64,000 bases of DNA from Candidatus Synechococcus calcipolaris G9 (GTDB lineage: Bacteria; Cyanobacteriota; Cyanobacteriia; Thermosynechococcales; Thermosynechococcaceae), in assembly GCF_029582805.1 (NCBI RefSeq), contig NZ_JAKKUT010000001.1, forward strand, positions 466,298 through 530,297. Reading direction: 5' to 3'. Of this stretch, positions 40,085 to 49,301 are shown one piece after another. Positions within the stretch are counted from its first letter, which is position 1. Every line of letters begins with the position of its first letter. A model generated the notes under the pieces. It worked only from the letters and a program-made list of their open reading frames with translations. It made no database searches and had not been told where the DNA came from. The position numbers were made by a program, and so were the translations under genes.

Positions 40085-40768
40085 ATGCTCTTTGATCTTG
40101 CCCATTTGCCCTACTGGATTATTTTGGGCATGGGTATTCTCCTCTTTTTAACCGTGATCCTCGGAGGTATAGGGGATGAGGATGTTGACTTGGATGGGGA
40201 TGTGGATGGCGATCTACTGGATATGGATCTAGAGGCCGAAAGTGATATTAGTCCCTTGATGATCCTCCACTGGCTAGGGTTTGGCCGCGCTCCTTTGATT
40301 TTGCTGCTGGCCACAGACTTTAGTATTTTTGGCATCGTGGGTTGGTTGCTCAATGTTGTGGCCGCAGGAGTCACCGGCGTTATTCCTCAGGGATGGCTCG
40401 GAGGTCTGGTGTTTGCCCTATCCCTAGTTATTGCCTTAGGGTCGGGGGGGCTAATAGCGCGGCCCCTGGGTCAAGTGTTTGCTCAGTTTGGGGAAGAGAC
40501 CAGTGGCGATCGCCTCCTGGGGTGTGATGGCACCGTGAGTTCAGCCGACATTCCCTACAATCGGGAACAGAAAATTGGTCAGATTACGGTTCTTGATCCG
40601 GCTCGAAATCGCCTCACCTTACCCTGTGCCTTACCGGATTGGGCCCAAGTTCAGCCCCGCTATGGCGAGACGGTGATGATTATTGATCGCCAAGCCAGTT
40701 ATTATCTTGTTCTTGCCAAGGATAGTATTGATCAAGATCAATGGTTTCAGCAAATAAAGGATACTTGA
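40085..40768 (+). CDS. Membrane protein with OB-fold (YqiJ/NfeD-like)
   Basis: 227 residues: a first membrane helix (about 8-30), an acidic Asp-repeat linker (EDVDLDGDVDGDLLDMDLE), two more membrane helices (about 75-130) and a C-terminal OB-fold-like beta domain (about 140-215; LLGCDGTVSSADIP, VQPRYGETVMII). This resembles YqiJ/NfeD proteins, which usually sit beside a flotillin/SPFH gene; none is present here. The acidic loop could bind calcium. Function unknown. Confidence 0.7.
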   Translation: MLFDLAHLPYWIILGMGILLFLTVILGGIGDEDVDLDGDVDGDLLDMDLEAESDISPLMILHWLGFGRAPLILLLATDFSIFGIVGWLLNVVAAGVTGVIPQGWLGGLVFALSLVIALGSGGLIARPLGQVFAQFGEETSGDRLLGCDGTVSSADIPYNREQKIGQITVLDPARNRLTLPCALPDWAQVQPRYGETVMIIDRQASYYLVLAKDSIDQDQWFQQIKDT

Positions 40769-40815
40769 GGTATCATTCAGTCGTTTCTTGCCATTGCAGT
40801 TTCTTCGCCATTGCC

Positions 40816-41988
40816 ATGTACCATATCCTTGTTATTGATGATGACCCGACAACCCGACTGATCCTCAAAAATAATCTCACGAAACAAGGACATCAGGTTA
40901 CGGTCAGTCAGAATGGTGCCGATGGCATTGCGGCGGCCCAAGCTATTAAACCAGCCCTGATTATCTGTGATTGGATGATGCCAGGGGTGGATGGTTTAGA
41001 AGTCTGTCGTCAGGTTAAGCATGATCGGCATTTATCGGCGACATTTTTTGTGTTATTAACGGCCAAGGGCGAACTTGAAGATCGGGTGCGGGGGCTAGAT
41101 GCGGGGGCGGATGAGTTTTTATCCAAACCCATTGAACAGGATGAGTTACGGGCTAGGGTACAGGCGGGCCTGAGGCTCTACCAACTCAATCGCGACATTC
41201 AAGAGCAAAAGCAGCTCCTAGAAGCGGAATTTCGTGAAGCGGCCATGTATGTGCGATCGCTCCTGCCCCAGCCCCTAGAAACGCCGATTAAAATTGACTT
41301 CCGTTTTATCCCCTCCAGCGAGTTAGGGGGTGATTGCTTTGATTTCTTTTGGATTGACGATCGCCGCTTAGTCATGTACTTACTGGATGTTTCCGGCCAT
41401 GGTTTAGGGGCGGCCCTGCCCTCCATTTCCGTCTTGAATTTATTGCGGAATGCCAATAGTTCCCTTTGGGGCAGTCAACAACTTGCGGGTATTGATTACA
41501 ATCGCCCCTGTCAAGTCTTGGCACTTCTAAACCATGGCTTTCAAATGACGAATCAAAATGATAAATATTTCACCATTTGGTATGGCATCTACGATCGCCA
41601 GGATCAGACCCTCACCTATGCCTCGGCGGGGCACCCTCCGGCCCTTTTAATTCATAGCGGTGAAAACGAACTGCCCCAGGTCACTGAACTAAAGACCCCA
41701 GGGATTCCCATTGGCATGTTTACCGATGTGGATTTTGCCGAAGCAACCCATACCATTCCCCCAGGGAGTTGCCTTTATCTGTTTAGTGATGGCATTTATG
41801 AATTTCAAACCCATAGCGGCGAACAGTGGGGGATCGAAGCATTTCAGACCCTATTGGCGCAACACCAAAACAGCCCATCAGACCTGGGCCAAATCCTGGC
41901 AGAAATTCAAAGCTTGACCACTCCGGCAGCCCTAGCCGTTGATGATTTGTCCATTGTAGCGGTTGATTTTATGGACAGAACAAAATAA
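40816..41988 (+). CDS. Response regulator with SpoIIE-type phosphatase output
   Basis: 390 residues: receiver domain (about 1-125; ILVIDDDPTTRLIL, LIICDWMMPGVDGLE, FLSKPIEQDEL), a short coiled coil (about 130-155) and a PP2C/SpoIIE domain (about 160-385; LGGDCFDFFWI, LDVSGHGLGAAL, FSDGIYEF). A phosphorelay input probably switches serine phosphatase activity on an anti-sigma antagonist. The chosen ATG begins the receiver directly; the frame is open upstream but the extra 25 residues do not look like part of the fold. Confidence 0.92.
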   Translation: MYHILVIDDDPTTRLILKNNLTKQGHQVTVSQNGADGIAAAQAIKPALIICDWMMPGVDGLEVCRQVKHDRHLSATFFVLLTAKGELEDRVRGLDAGADEFLSKPIEQDELRARVQAGLRLYQLNRDIQEQKQLLEAEFREAAMYVRSLLPQPLETPIKIDFRFIPSSELGGDCFDFFWIDDRRLVMYLLDVSGHGLGAALPSISVLNLLRNANSSLWGSQQLAGIDYNRPCQVLALLNHGFQMTNQNDKYFTIWYGIYDRQDQTLTYASAGHPPALLIHSGENELPQVTELKTPGIPIGMFTDVDFAEATHTIPPGSCLYLFSDGIYEFQTHSGEQWGIEAFQTLLAQHQNSPSDLGQILAEIQSLTTPAALAVDDLSIVAVDFMDRTK

Positions 41989-42109
41989 CCCTAGGGGCAA
42001 TATGATATATTCTCCTCTGGCAGGACAGCAGGTTCGATTATGTTTATGGATCGTTGCTGATTGCATTTTGAGTGCTTAAAGATAGTTTTAGAGGCGAGGA
42101 GTAGTCTGG

Positions 42110-43666
42110 GTGGCAGAGTTAGGCTTAATCAAAACCCTGGCGGGATTGGCCTGTGCATTGCGGCAGGAGCGATCGCAGCGGCAGTCGTTACCATCAACAG
42201 ATCAGCCCTTTTTGGGTTTTGTGCCGACAATGGGGGCCCTGCATCGCGGGCATTTGAGTTTAATTGAGCGGGCCCGCCAGGACTGCCAACGGGTTCTGGT
42301 CAGTATTTTTGTCAATCCCCTCCAGTTTGGCCCCCAGGAAGATCTGGCCACCTATCCCCGTAGCCTAGACCAGGATTATAATCTTTGTTGTCAAGCGGGG
42401 GTGGATTGGCTCTTTGTCCCCACCATTGAGGAACTGTATCCCCATCCCTCGGCAGAAACAACCCTGGTTCACCCCCCTCGGGCCATGGTTGAGGTTCTCT
42501 GTGGGCGATCGCGACCGGGACATTTTGCCGGGGTGATCACCATAGTTCTAAAACTGCTCAATTTAATTGCACCGGATCGGGCCTATTTTGGCGAGAAGGA
42601 TGCCCAACAGATCGCCATTATTCGCCGCTGTTTAGCAGACCTGAACCAATCCACGGAAATTATTCCCTGTCCCATTGTCCGCGAGGCCTCCGGTTTAGCC
42701 CTGAGTTCCCGCAATCAATACCTCTCAGCCCCAGAAAAGCAACAGGCGACTGCCCTATGCCGCAGTTTACACCGGGCCCAAAGGCAATTTCAGCAAGGGA
42801 TCACCCAGTCCCAGGGGTTGATTGAAACAGTGCAAACGGAATTGGCCCGGGAACCGGCGATCGCCCCGGAATATATTGAACTGGTACATCCCGACACCCT
42901 GGTTCCCCTCCAGACCGTAGAGACCGTTGGCCTCTTGGCCGTTGCCGCCCGCATTGGTACCACCCGCTTGATTGATAATTGCCAGTTAGACCTGCGCCCC
43001 CCGATCCTGGCCATTGACGGCCCCGCCGGTGCGGGTAAATCCACCGTTACCCGTTTGGCAGCCAAGGCTCTGGGTCTGACCTACCTAGACACGGGAGCCA
43101 TGTATCGAGCCGTCACTTGGTGGTGTTTACAGGCGGATATTGATTTAGGGGATGGGGTGCAGGTGGTGGAGCAGGTGGGGAACTGCCAGATCAAGTTGCA
43201 TAGTACGGATCCACTTTTGCCGCCCCAGGTCTGGATCAATGATCAGGAGGTAACGGAATCCATTCGCTCCCAGGAAGTGACGGCCCAGGTGTCCCGCCTG
43301 GCGGCCATTCCAGAAGTGCGTCAGCGTCTAGTGAAGCAACAACAGGCCATGGGAGCCAAGGGGGGGATTGCAGCCGAGGGACGGGATATTGGCACCCACG
43401 TTTTTCCCGATGCGGGTTTGAAAATCTTTTTAACCGCCTCTCCCCAAGAGCGGGCCAAACGACGTTGGCAGGAATTGCAGCAGCAGGACACCGACATCTC
43501 CCTGGATGACCTCACCCGCCAAATTATGGAACGGGATTATAACGACAGCCAACGGGCCTACGCCCCCTTTCGCAAGGCTGCCGATGCCATTGAAGTCTCT
43601 ACGGATGGCCTCACCATTGAAGCTGTTACCGAAAAGATTGTTCATCTCTACCGGAATTTGAATTGA
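42110..43666 (+). CDS. panC/cmk: Bifunctional pantoate-beta-alanine ligase / cytidylate kinase
   Basis: 518 residues. Residues 1-290 are pantothenate synthetase (PTMGALHRGHLSL, FVNPLQFGPQEDL, GEKDAQQ, SSRNQYLS). Residues 297-518 are CMP kinase with the P-loop GPAGAGKS at 304-311, YLDTGAMYRAVTW and EGRDIGTHVFPDA. This fusion is typical of cyanobacteria and joins coenzyme A and nucleotide metabolism in one chain. The start is GTG. The next gene's ATG overlaps its TGA. Confidence 0.97.
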   Translation: MAELGLIKTLAGLACALRQERSQRQSLPSTDQPFLGFVPTMGALHRGHLSLIERARQDCQRVLVSIFVNPLQFGPQEDLATYPRSLDQDYNLCCQAGVDWLFVPTIEELYPHPSAETTLVHPPRAMVEVLCGRSRPGHFAGVITIVLKLLNLIAPDRAYFGEKDAQQIAIIRRCLADLNQSTEIIPCPIVREASGLALSSRNQYLSAPEKQQATALCRSLHRAQRQFQQGITQSQGLIETVQTELAREPAIAPEYIELVHPDTLVPLQTVETVGLLAVAARIGTTRLIDNCQLDLRPPILAIDGPAGAGKSTVTRLAAKALGLTYLDTGAMYRAVTWWCLQADIDLGDGVQVVEQVGNCQIKLHSTDPLLPPQVWINDQEVTESIRSQEVTAQVSRLAAIPEVRQRLVKQQQAMGAKGGIAAEGRDIGTHVFPDAGLKIFLTASPQERAKRRWQELQQQDTDISLDDLTRQIMERDYNDSQRAYAPFRKAADAIEVSTDGLTIEAVTEKIVHLYRNLN

Positions 43667-45306
43667 TGCCGTTCGTTGAACTACTGGTGCTGTTGGCGGA
43701 TGTCAATACAACCCGCTTAGACCCTTTGCATGAGTTGCTCGCCCCCCAATCCCATGTGACGGCCCTAGTCAACACCTTGATTGTGTTGCTTTTAGTGGCA
43801 ACGGTGGTGGCCCTGGTCTCCCGGAGATTGCGAACTCCCTACGTCATTGGCCTGGTATTAGCGGGTCTGGTCATTCCCCAGGAATCGTTGCCAGAGAACA
43901 TTGGTCTTAATCCTGAGATTATTCTCAACCTATTTTTGCCCATTCTCATTTTTGAAGCGGCTATTAACACTGATCTCAGTCGCCTTCGCAGCACCATTAA
44001 GCCGATTTTTCTCTTGGCGGGGCCCGGTGTGGTCTTGTCGGCGGCCATTACGGCCACCTTACTTCAGTTTGGCCTAGGGCTTGCCTGGATTACGGCCTGT
44101 GCCATTGGTGTGATTTTAACGATTACGGATACGGTGTCGGTGATTGTCACATTTCGCAATGTGCCCGTGCCACCCCGTTTAGCCAGTATTGTCGAGGGGG
44201 AAAGTTTATTTAATGATGGGACAGCCCTCGTTCTCCTGAGTGTGATTACTGGGATACACGTTTCGGGAACCTTTAGTTTGGGACAGGGTATAGCGGAAAT
44301 TTTTATCGCCTTTGTCGGCGGTGGCATTCTGGGTTCAGGCCTGGGCTATCTCTGTGTCGGCCTGTTTCAGGAACTGGATGATGCCCTCAGCAATATTTTA
44401 CTCACCGTTGCGGTATCCTTGGGAACCTTTCAAGTGGGGCAGGTGTTGGGGGTGTCCGGGGCGATCGCCGTGGTGACTGCGGGACTGGTCATTGGTGGTT
44501 TGGGGTTTCGGCAAACATCCGCATCCACCCGTGTTACACTGCTCAATTTTTGGGAATATGCTGGTTTTGGCGTAAATACATTTATTTTTCTATTGGTGGG
44601 CATCGAGGTCAAGCCAGGAATTCTATGGATGACGATTCCGGCGGCCCTCCTGGCGATCGCAGCCTATCAAGTGGGGCGTATTTGTGCCATTTATCCCCTC
44701 CTCTATGGCCTAGGTTTCTACGATCACCCCCTACCCCTAAAATGGCAGCACGTTTTAATTTTTGGTAATGTAAAAGGCTCCCTATCCATGGCCCTGGCCC
44801 TGAGCCTGCCCGCCACCCTGCCCGATCGCTCTCAGGTGATCACCTTAGTCTTTAGTACGGTGCTGGTCTCCCTGGTCGTTCAGGGCCTAAGCCTACCCAG
44901 CCTCGTTAAACGGCTCAACCTCTCCCGCATTTCCCCAATTCAAAAGCAGATTGAAAGCTTACAACTCAATCTTATTGCGGCAAAGGCGGCTCAAAATGAA
45001 CTAGGCATTCTCTTGGCATCGGGGAGTTTACCCAAGTTTCTCTATGAAGAACTCTTTGCCAGTTACCAATCGCGGGTTGCTTCCTCGGAAAAAGATCTGC
45101 GGGAGATGTACAACCAGCGAATCATCAGTGGCAATGAAGAGGGGGATGAGGCCAAGTACTTAAAAGGAGTGTACCGTCGCCTCTATGTTGCCGAAAAAGG
45201 AGCCATTAACGATGCCATTCGTAAAGGTATTCTTTCTGAGGATATTGGTCGAGATTATATTAATAGCCTGAATGAAAAGCTACTGGTGATCAAGGATGAT
45301 AATTAG
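43666..45306 (+). CDS. Na+/H+ antiporter, NhaP/CPA1 type
   Basis: About 546 residues with twelve or so membrane helices (about 30-415) and a hydrophilic cytoplasmic tail (about 420-546). The ion-binding region is seen in ACAIGVILTITDTVSVI, and GESLFNDGTALVLL is the CPA1 signature with the conserved ND pair. It exchanges sodium for protons across the plasma or thylakoid membrane. The ATG overlaps the stop of panC-cmk (TGATG), so the two are translationally coupled. Confidence 0.92.
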   Translation: MPFVELLVLLADVNTTRLDPLHELLAPQSHVTALVNTLIVLLLVATVVALVSRRLRTPYVIGLVLAGLVIPQESLPENIGLNPEIILNLFLPILIFEAAINTDLSRLRSTIKPIFLLAGPGVVLSAAITATLLQFGLGLAWITACAIGVILTITDTVSVIVTFRNVPVPPRLASIVEGESLFNDGTALVLLSVITGIHVSGTFSLGQGIAEIFIAFVGGGILGSGLGYLCVGLFQELDDALSNILLTVAVSLGTFQVGQVLGVSGAIAVVTAGLVIGGLGFRQTSASTRVTLLNFWEYAGFGVNTFIFLLVGIEVKPGILWMTIPAALLAIAAYQVGRICAIYPLLYGLGFYDHPLPLKWQHVLIFGNVKGSLSMALALSLPATLPDRSQVITLVFSTVLVSLVVQGLSLPSLVKRLNLSRISPIQKQIESLQLNLIAAKAAQNELGILLASGSLPKFLYEELFASYQSRVASSEKDLREMYNQRIISGNEEGDEAKYLKGVYRRLYVAEKGAINDAIRKGILSEDIGRDYINSLNEKLLVIKDDN

Positions 45307-45336
45307 CTTTTTTTAGTCGCATTTAAGCCGCACTTG

Positions 45337-47331
45337 CTAAGTTGCATAGGAGGAAGGGGGGCGATCGGGGAGGGCGGCGGGTTCTTTTTCTGCCAATAAA
45401 AACTCTCGCAGAAACCGGGCAATCATACGTTGCAGAAGTCCATTGGCAATCCGTTGTCCCATGGCATGCATTTCCGGTCGTACCATAATTCGGATTAAAG
45501 CGGGTACAACTTTCATGGCATCAAACCCAGGTGTGTCCTGGAGAATGCCAAAAATTCGCCGTAAATGCTCTAGACTGTGGGGTTCTTTATTAGCTGGGTT
45601 AGATGGGACAGGGGCAGCGGGTTGGCGCAGGAAGGGAATTGGCAAATGAAAGGGGGAAAACTGGCCTAGGGCGTTGCGGCCCCAGTTATCGAGGCTACGG
45701 GTGAGTTCATCGGCAAGGCGATCGCGGTAGAGTTGGCCCCGCTCGGAAAAAAGAAACTCAAGGGCTTGTTCTAGGACGGCATTAAAGTCATAGTCACGGC
45801 TATCACGGGCATTACGGAGGAGATTCTCTAGGCGATTCCAGCGAAACTGACCATCTTTCAAGAGCAGATTTTTCAAACTGGTTCGCAATTCTGGGGACGG
45901 ATCCGTCAGTAACCGCTTGGCAATGTAGGGATAGGCCGCACTCAGCACCTTAAAGTTCACATCCACGCCCATGGCAATCCCTTCCATTGTCAGGAGCGAT
46001 CGCACAATCAGGGCATAGTAGGCGGGCACTTGAAAGGGATACTCGTACATCACCTCAGAGAGTTGGTCAAAAATGCGCTGAATATTTAACTCGGCAACAC
46101 TGGCTCCCAAGGCATTACTAAAAACAATTGCCAAGGCGGGCACAATCGGGGTGAGATCTACATCTTCCCCCAAAAAGCCTAAATGAACGTAATCTTCGGC
46201 TAGGGCCTCGTATTCCCGATTGACAATGTGAACAATGGCATTCAACAGCCCATAGCGTTGGGGCGGCGCAATTTCGCTCATCATGCCAAAGTCGAGATAG
46301 GCGAGTTTACCATTGGGCATGGCCAGCAAATTCCCTGGGTGGGGATCGGCGTGGAAAAAACCATGCTCTAGCAACTGCCGCAAGGAACATTGCACCCCGA
46401 CATTGACAAGGTACCGTGGATCAATGCCCTGGGCTTGAATCAGTTGGGGTTGATTTAGTTTTGTCCCCGTCACCCATTCCATGGTGAGGACACGGCGGTT
46501 GGTATATTGCCAATAAATGCGTGGCACATAAACATCGGGGAGGTAGCTATAGAGCCGGGCAAAGCGTTCGGCATTTTTCCCTTCCTGGGTGTAGTCCATC
46601 TCATCAAACAGGCGATCGGCAAACTCATCCAGAATTGCCACCAAGTCACTGCGAATACTCTTGATTAGCCGCTGCACCCAAAATGCTAGACCCCGTAAAA
46701 TAAAAATATCCAGGGTAATACTTTCCGCCAGCCCCGGACGCTGTACCTTGACAGCTACTTCTTCCCCACTGTGCAACCGCCCCCGATAGACTTGGCCCAG
46801 GGATGCCGCAGCAATGGGATTGTCCGTCAATTCAGCATAGAGAGAGCTAGGGGTTGCCCCCAGTTCTTCTTCAATCAACTGAAAAGCAACCTCATTGGCA
46901 AAAGCAGGCAACTGATCCTGGAGCTTTGTCATTTCTTCTAAATAGATTGCCGATAGCACATCCGGTCGGGTTGAAAGGGCTTGCCCAACCTTGATGTAGG
47001 CTGGTCCCAAGTGAGTCAGGGTTTCCCGTAGTTCAATGGCCCGTTTGCGTTGGCGTGCCTTGGTCTGTCCGGTTAATTTATCCCACCAACGATTAAAGAG
47101 TAGCCAACAGGTGGGCCAAAGAATAATCAGCCAACGACTAAAGACTAGAAAAGGACGACGACGATAATAGGCAGAAATGGCCTCTGGATCATAACCACTA
47201 AACCGTTTATCTTCGGGCATTGATACCGCAGAAATGGGAATATCGGCTTGGTCAGAACCAACCTTGGAGGGCAAAAGAGCCGTTTTCATGGCATAACCAG
47301 AGCAGAAGGGCAATGTAACACATTGTAACAA
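45337..47331 (-). CDS. ABC1/UbiB-family atypical kinase
   Basis: 664 residues (650 if started at the second methionine). The UbiB/AarF/ABC1K signatures are KVGQALSTRPDVL (KxGQ motif), AAASLGQVYRGRL (Ala-rich nucleotide loop), EVAVKVQRPGL, GFFHADPHPGNLL and YLDFGMMSEI (catalytic D and metal-binding DFG). Family members support quinone synthesis and, in plastids, plastoglobule prenyl-lipid metabolism. The C-terminal region (about 480-664) is a helical extension. It converges with the antiporter gene. Confidence 0.92.
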   Translation of the reverse strand: MLQCVTLPFCSGYAMKTALLPSKVGSDQADIPISAVSMPEDKRFSGYDPEAISAYYRRRPFLVFSRWLIILWPTCWLLFNRWWDKLTGQTKARQRKRAIELRETLTHLGPAYIKVGQALSTRPDVLSAIYLEEMTKLQDQLPAFANEVAFQLIEEELGATPSSLYAELTDNPIAAASLGQVYRGRLHSGEEVAVKVQRPGLAESITLDIFILRGLAFWVQRLIKSIRSDLVAILDEFADRLFDEMDYTQEGKNAERFARLYSYLPDVYVPRIYWQYTNRRVLTMEWVTGTKLNQPQLIQAQGIDPRYLVNVGVQCSLRQLLEHGFFHADPHPGNLLAMPNGKLAYLDFGMMSEIAPPQRYGLLNAIVHIVNREYEALAEDYVHLGFLGEDVDLTPIVPALAIVFSNALGASVAELNIQRIFDQLSEVMYEYPFQVPAYYALIVRSLLTMEGIAMGVDVNFKVLSAAYPYIAKRLLTDPSPELRTSLKNLLLKDGQFRWNRLENLLRNARDSRDYDFNAVLEQALEFLFSERGQLYRDRLADELTRSLDNWGRNALGQFSPFHLPIPFLRQPAAPVPSNPANKEPHSLEHLRRIFGILQDTPGFDAMKVVPALIRIMVRPEMHAMGQRIANGLLQRMIARFLREFLLAEKEPAALPDRPPSSYAT

Positions 47332-47417
47332 AACCAGACGGGGAAATGATGCTCAACTCCATTACGCCCGCTGCGATTGCGATTCCTGTTTTAGGCTACA
47401 ACCCCCAGGAATCAGCG

Positions 47418-47735
47418 TTACAGTGGCAACCAATCTCCACTGGACACAAATGGATACAAACGCAGCCGAATAGGAGGGTGTCTCCGTTTGGGGATTTTTC
47501 AACATTTCTAGCTGCACCTGCCGCATGGCTTCTGTGTGTCCCATCACCTGGAGCAAATTTTCATAGTAGGCCACCATAATATCCTTTGTGACCTGATCAT
47601 CCACCTTCCTGAGCGTTCCCACCTGCGATCGCGCGTCCGCCAACGTAAATGCCCGCCGTAGGCCATAGACCCCATCCCCATTCGTCAGATCGTCGCGCCC
47701 CGTACCACAGGCCAATAGCACCACTATATATTTGC
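47418..47735 (-). pseudogene. CHAT-domain protease, C-terminal fragment
   Basis: About 105 codons matching the C-terminal end of caspase-like CHAT proteins: VVLLACGTGRDD (active-site Cys region), NGDGVYGLRRAF, LRKVDDQVTKDIMVAYYENLLQ. The upstream part is missing and the frame runs instead into unrelated sequence. Near the end a ten-base tandem duplication (47441-47460) shifts the frame; without it the protein would end FVSSGDWLPL at 47418, the normal CHAT ending. As written the frame continues to 47362. A non-functional relic. Confidence 0.75.
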
Positions 47736-47895
47736 CAAAGCACGGATTCAAGATATTCTCAACGCCATTGATAGTATTCAGGTACGGACTGCTGGCATGA
47801 GTTTTGAGCAATTTAGTCAAGATGAAACCATCGCTAAAGCCGTGCTTTATGATCTAATTATGATTGGTGAAGTATCCCCAATCGCCCATGGTTAA
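47734..47895 (+). pseudogene. HepT-like (DUF86) toxin fragment
   Basis: About 53 codons reading KARIQDILNAIDSIQVRTAG then MSFEQFSQDETIAKAVLYDL and IMIGE, matching the N-terminal half of HepT HEPN toxins. The start codon and first residues are lost at the junction with the CHAT relic, and the catalytic C-terminal half is replaced after IMIGE by a few residues and a stop. No MNT antitoxin partner is adjacent. Too short for the ORF threshold but clear by alignment with the family pattern as I remember it. Confidence 0.6.
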
Positions 47896-48020
47896 ACTTG
47901 AATATCTCACCCGTGGTACCACTGTTAAAGGGATACTACCAAATCACAGCGTCACTGTCATTGATGCGAAGTGGCACGGTAGTGAAGTAGTTGAGTTGAC
48001 CTATAAGGATGCGACCCGAC
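47888..48020 (+). pseudogene. N-terminal scrap of an SNF2-type helicase
   Basis: From an ATG, MVKLEYLTRGTTVKGILPNH followed by SVTVIDAKWHGSEVVELTYKD resembles the beginning of large cyanobacterial SNF2 helicase-related proteins (…LTRGA.VKGILPDG.VTVVDV.WHGS). The gene is cut after about 44 codons by the end of the IS3-family element. The remaining helicase is not found on the other side of the element. Assignment is from memory of family N-termini and is tentative. Confidence 0.45.
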
Positions 48021-48051
48021 TGACCATGTCTGGAAAAAGTGGACAGTGAAA

Positions 48052-48801
48052 TTAAGCGGAAATGGGTGAAATTAGGGAGCGGTAATACTGATCCTCAAAT
48101 TGAGCAGGGGATAGAAAACCGAGAGTGGAATGAAGGCGTTTACGGTTGTAGAAGACTTCAATCCATTCAACAATGGTCGTCCTGGCAATCGCCCGGTTTG
48201 GAAACACCGTGGGGTGAATCAGCTCGGTTTTTATCGTGCCGAAAAAGCGTTCAGCGACCGCATTATCCCAGCAGTTGCCCCGACGGCTCATACTACAGGC
48301 TATATTAGCTTGCCTTAGTGCCTGTTGATAGTCGTGACTGGCATATTGTGCCCCCCGGTCTGAGTGAAATAATAAACCAGCGCTTGACGGTTTCCGGTGT
48401 CCCAAGGCGGCAGACAACGCGGTCAAAACCAGTTCGGTGCGCAAATGCTCGGCAATAGACCATCCCACCACCCTACGAGAGAATAGGTCGAGAATGACCG
48501 CTAGATAGACCCATCCTTCGGCTGTCCAGATATAGGTGATATCGGCCACCCACACTTGGTCTGAGGCATCTGTCTTAAAGCAACGATCTAAGGTATTCTC
48601 TGCTATCGGTAGCCGATGATTTGAATCCGTTGTTCCCTTAAATTTCCGTCGCAGATGGGCATTGATCCCCAAGTTTGCCATTAATCGGATCACCCGTTGA
48701 CGGCTGATCGGGAAGCCTTGAGCAGCTAAGGCTGCTTGTATCCTCGGTGAGCCATAGGTTTGACGGCTCTCTTGCTGAATCTGTTGAATCATTTGGCTCA
48801 T
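48052..48801 (-). CDS. IS3-family transposase OrfB (N-terminally shortened)
   Basis: 249 residues with the rve integrase core: catalytic D in VWVADITYIWT, second D in LLFHSDRGAQYAS and E in DNAVAERFFGTIKTE. HTH_21 segment QTYGSPRIQAALAAQGFPIS is at the very N-terminus; full OrfB proteins have about 30-50 more residues before it. The ATG overlaps the orfA stop (ATGA), replacing the usual programmed frameshift. The catalytic triad is intact, but loss of the OrfAB fusion region makes autonomous transposition doubtful. Confidence 0.85.
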   Translation of the reverse strand: MSQMIQQIQQESRQTYGSPRIQAALAAQGFPISRQRVIRLMANLGINAHLRRKFKGTTDSNHRLPIAENTLDRCFKTDASDQVWVADITYIWTAEGWVYLAVILDLFSRRVVGWSIAEHLRTELVLTALSAALGHRKPSSAGLLFHSDRGAQYASHDYQQALRQANIACSMSRRGNCWDNAVAERFFGTIKTELIHPTVFPNRAIARTTIVEWIEVFYNRKRLHSTLGFLSPAQFEDQYYRSLISPISA

Positions 48802-49004
48802 TCCGCCCGTTCCTGCGTCGTCAATGCTCCTTGGTTGCCACCACCCTGGTCAATGGTTGCTTGTTTGACCCATTGGCGTAGGGCACTTTCTGTCAATCCC
48901 ATTTCCTGGGCCACTTGGCTGATCGGCTTCCCTGACTGTTGCACAATTGCCACAGCTTGAGCTTTTTGTTCGGCAGTAAATGTTCGTCTTGGTTTTTGGC
49001 TCAT
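48798..49004 (-). CDS. IS3-family OrfA (truncated helix-turn-helix protein)
   Basis: 68 residues: RRTFTAEQKAQAVAIVQQSG, KPISQVAQEMGLTESALRQWVKQA, the HTH_Tnp_1 fold that binds the IS ends. It stops at TTQERAE, exactly where normal OrfA continues into the leucine zipper (…LRRLRRENRxL). AAGGAG lies nine bases before the chosen ATG. The truncation is part of the same internal deletion that shortened orfB. Confidence 0.8.
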   Translation of the reverse strand: MSQKPRRTFTAEQKAQAVAIVQQSGKPISQVAQEMGLTESALRQWVKQATIDQGGGNQGALTTQERAE

Positions 49005-49064
49005 TTGGACATTCTCCTTCATTGGCGACTCTTGGAGTTTGTCCACTTTTTTCAGTCAGGGTCA

Positions 49065-49273
49065 GTCAATTGTGCAATGTCTGTAAGCCGATCAGAAAAA
49101 CGAATCGCCCGAAGTCTCGCTATCACTGTGGCAACCGCGCCCATTCTGATTGGAATGCAGCGAAGAACCATAGAGACGACTACATACTTTCCACAACCCT
49201 ACTAGGGACGGTGGAACAGGCAGCGGTCAATCTGCCGGATGCTTCAGGTCTTAGGCTTAAGAGGCAAGCCTGA
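49065..49273 (+). pseudogene. TnpB (IS200/IS605 type) C-terminal fragment
   Basis: About 69 codons: SQLCNVCKPIRKTNRPKSRY, HCGNRAHSDWNAAKN and a tail ending in GLRLKRQA. This matches the C-terminal zinc-ribbon and the last catalytic Asp region (D.NAA.N) of TnpB RNA-guided nucleases. The second zinc pair is damaged (HCGNR lacks the final Cys). The 5' part is removed at the IS3 end. A hairpin just downstream may be the element's right end. Confidence 0.65.
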
Positions 49274-49281
49274 ACCCCTTG

Positions 49282-49301
49282 TGGGTGAGGTCGTTGACCC
49301 A
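49282..49301 (+). repeat. Hairpin downstream of the TnpB relic
   Basis: TGGGT and ACCCA form a five-base stem around a ten-base loop nine bases after the TnpB stop. IS200/IS605 right ends carry such imperfect hairpins, and the omega-RNA scaffold overlaps this region. The following CATTCAAGTATCACTGCATG may be the end of the element; this is tentative. Confidence 0.35.

Larger units (their letters stand above)
48021..49064. mobile_element. IS3-family (IS150-like) element, internally deleted
   Basis: A 1,044-base element bounded by 25-base terminal inverted repeats (48021-48045 and 49040-49064) matching at 22 positions, beginning TGACC and ending with AAAGTGGACA inward. It carries a short orfA and an orfB on the minus strand. 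Typical members are about 1.2-1.3 kb; the leucine-zipper part of OrfA and the N-terminus of OrfB are missing. No direct target duplication flanks it, and the flanks belong to different genes, so it has recombined or mediated a deletion. Confidence 0.8.
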
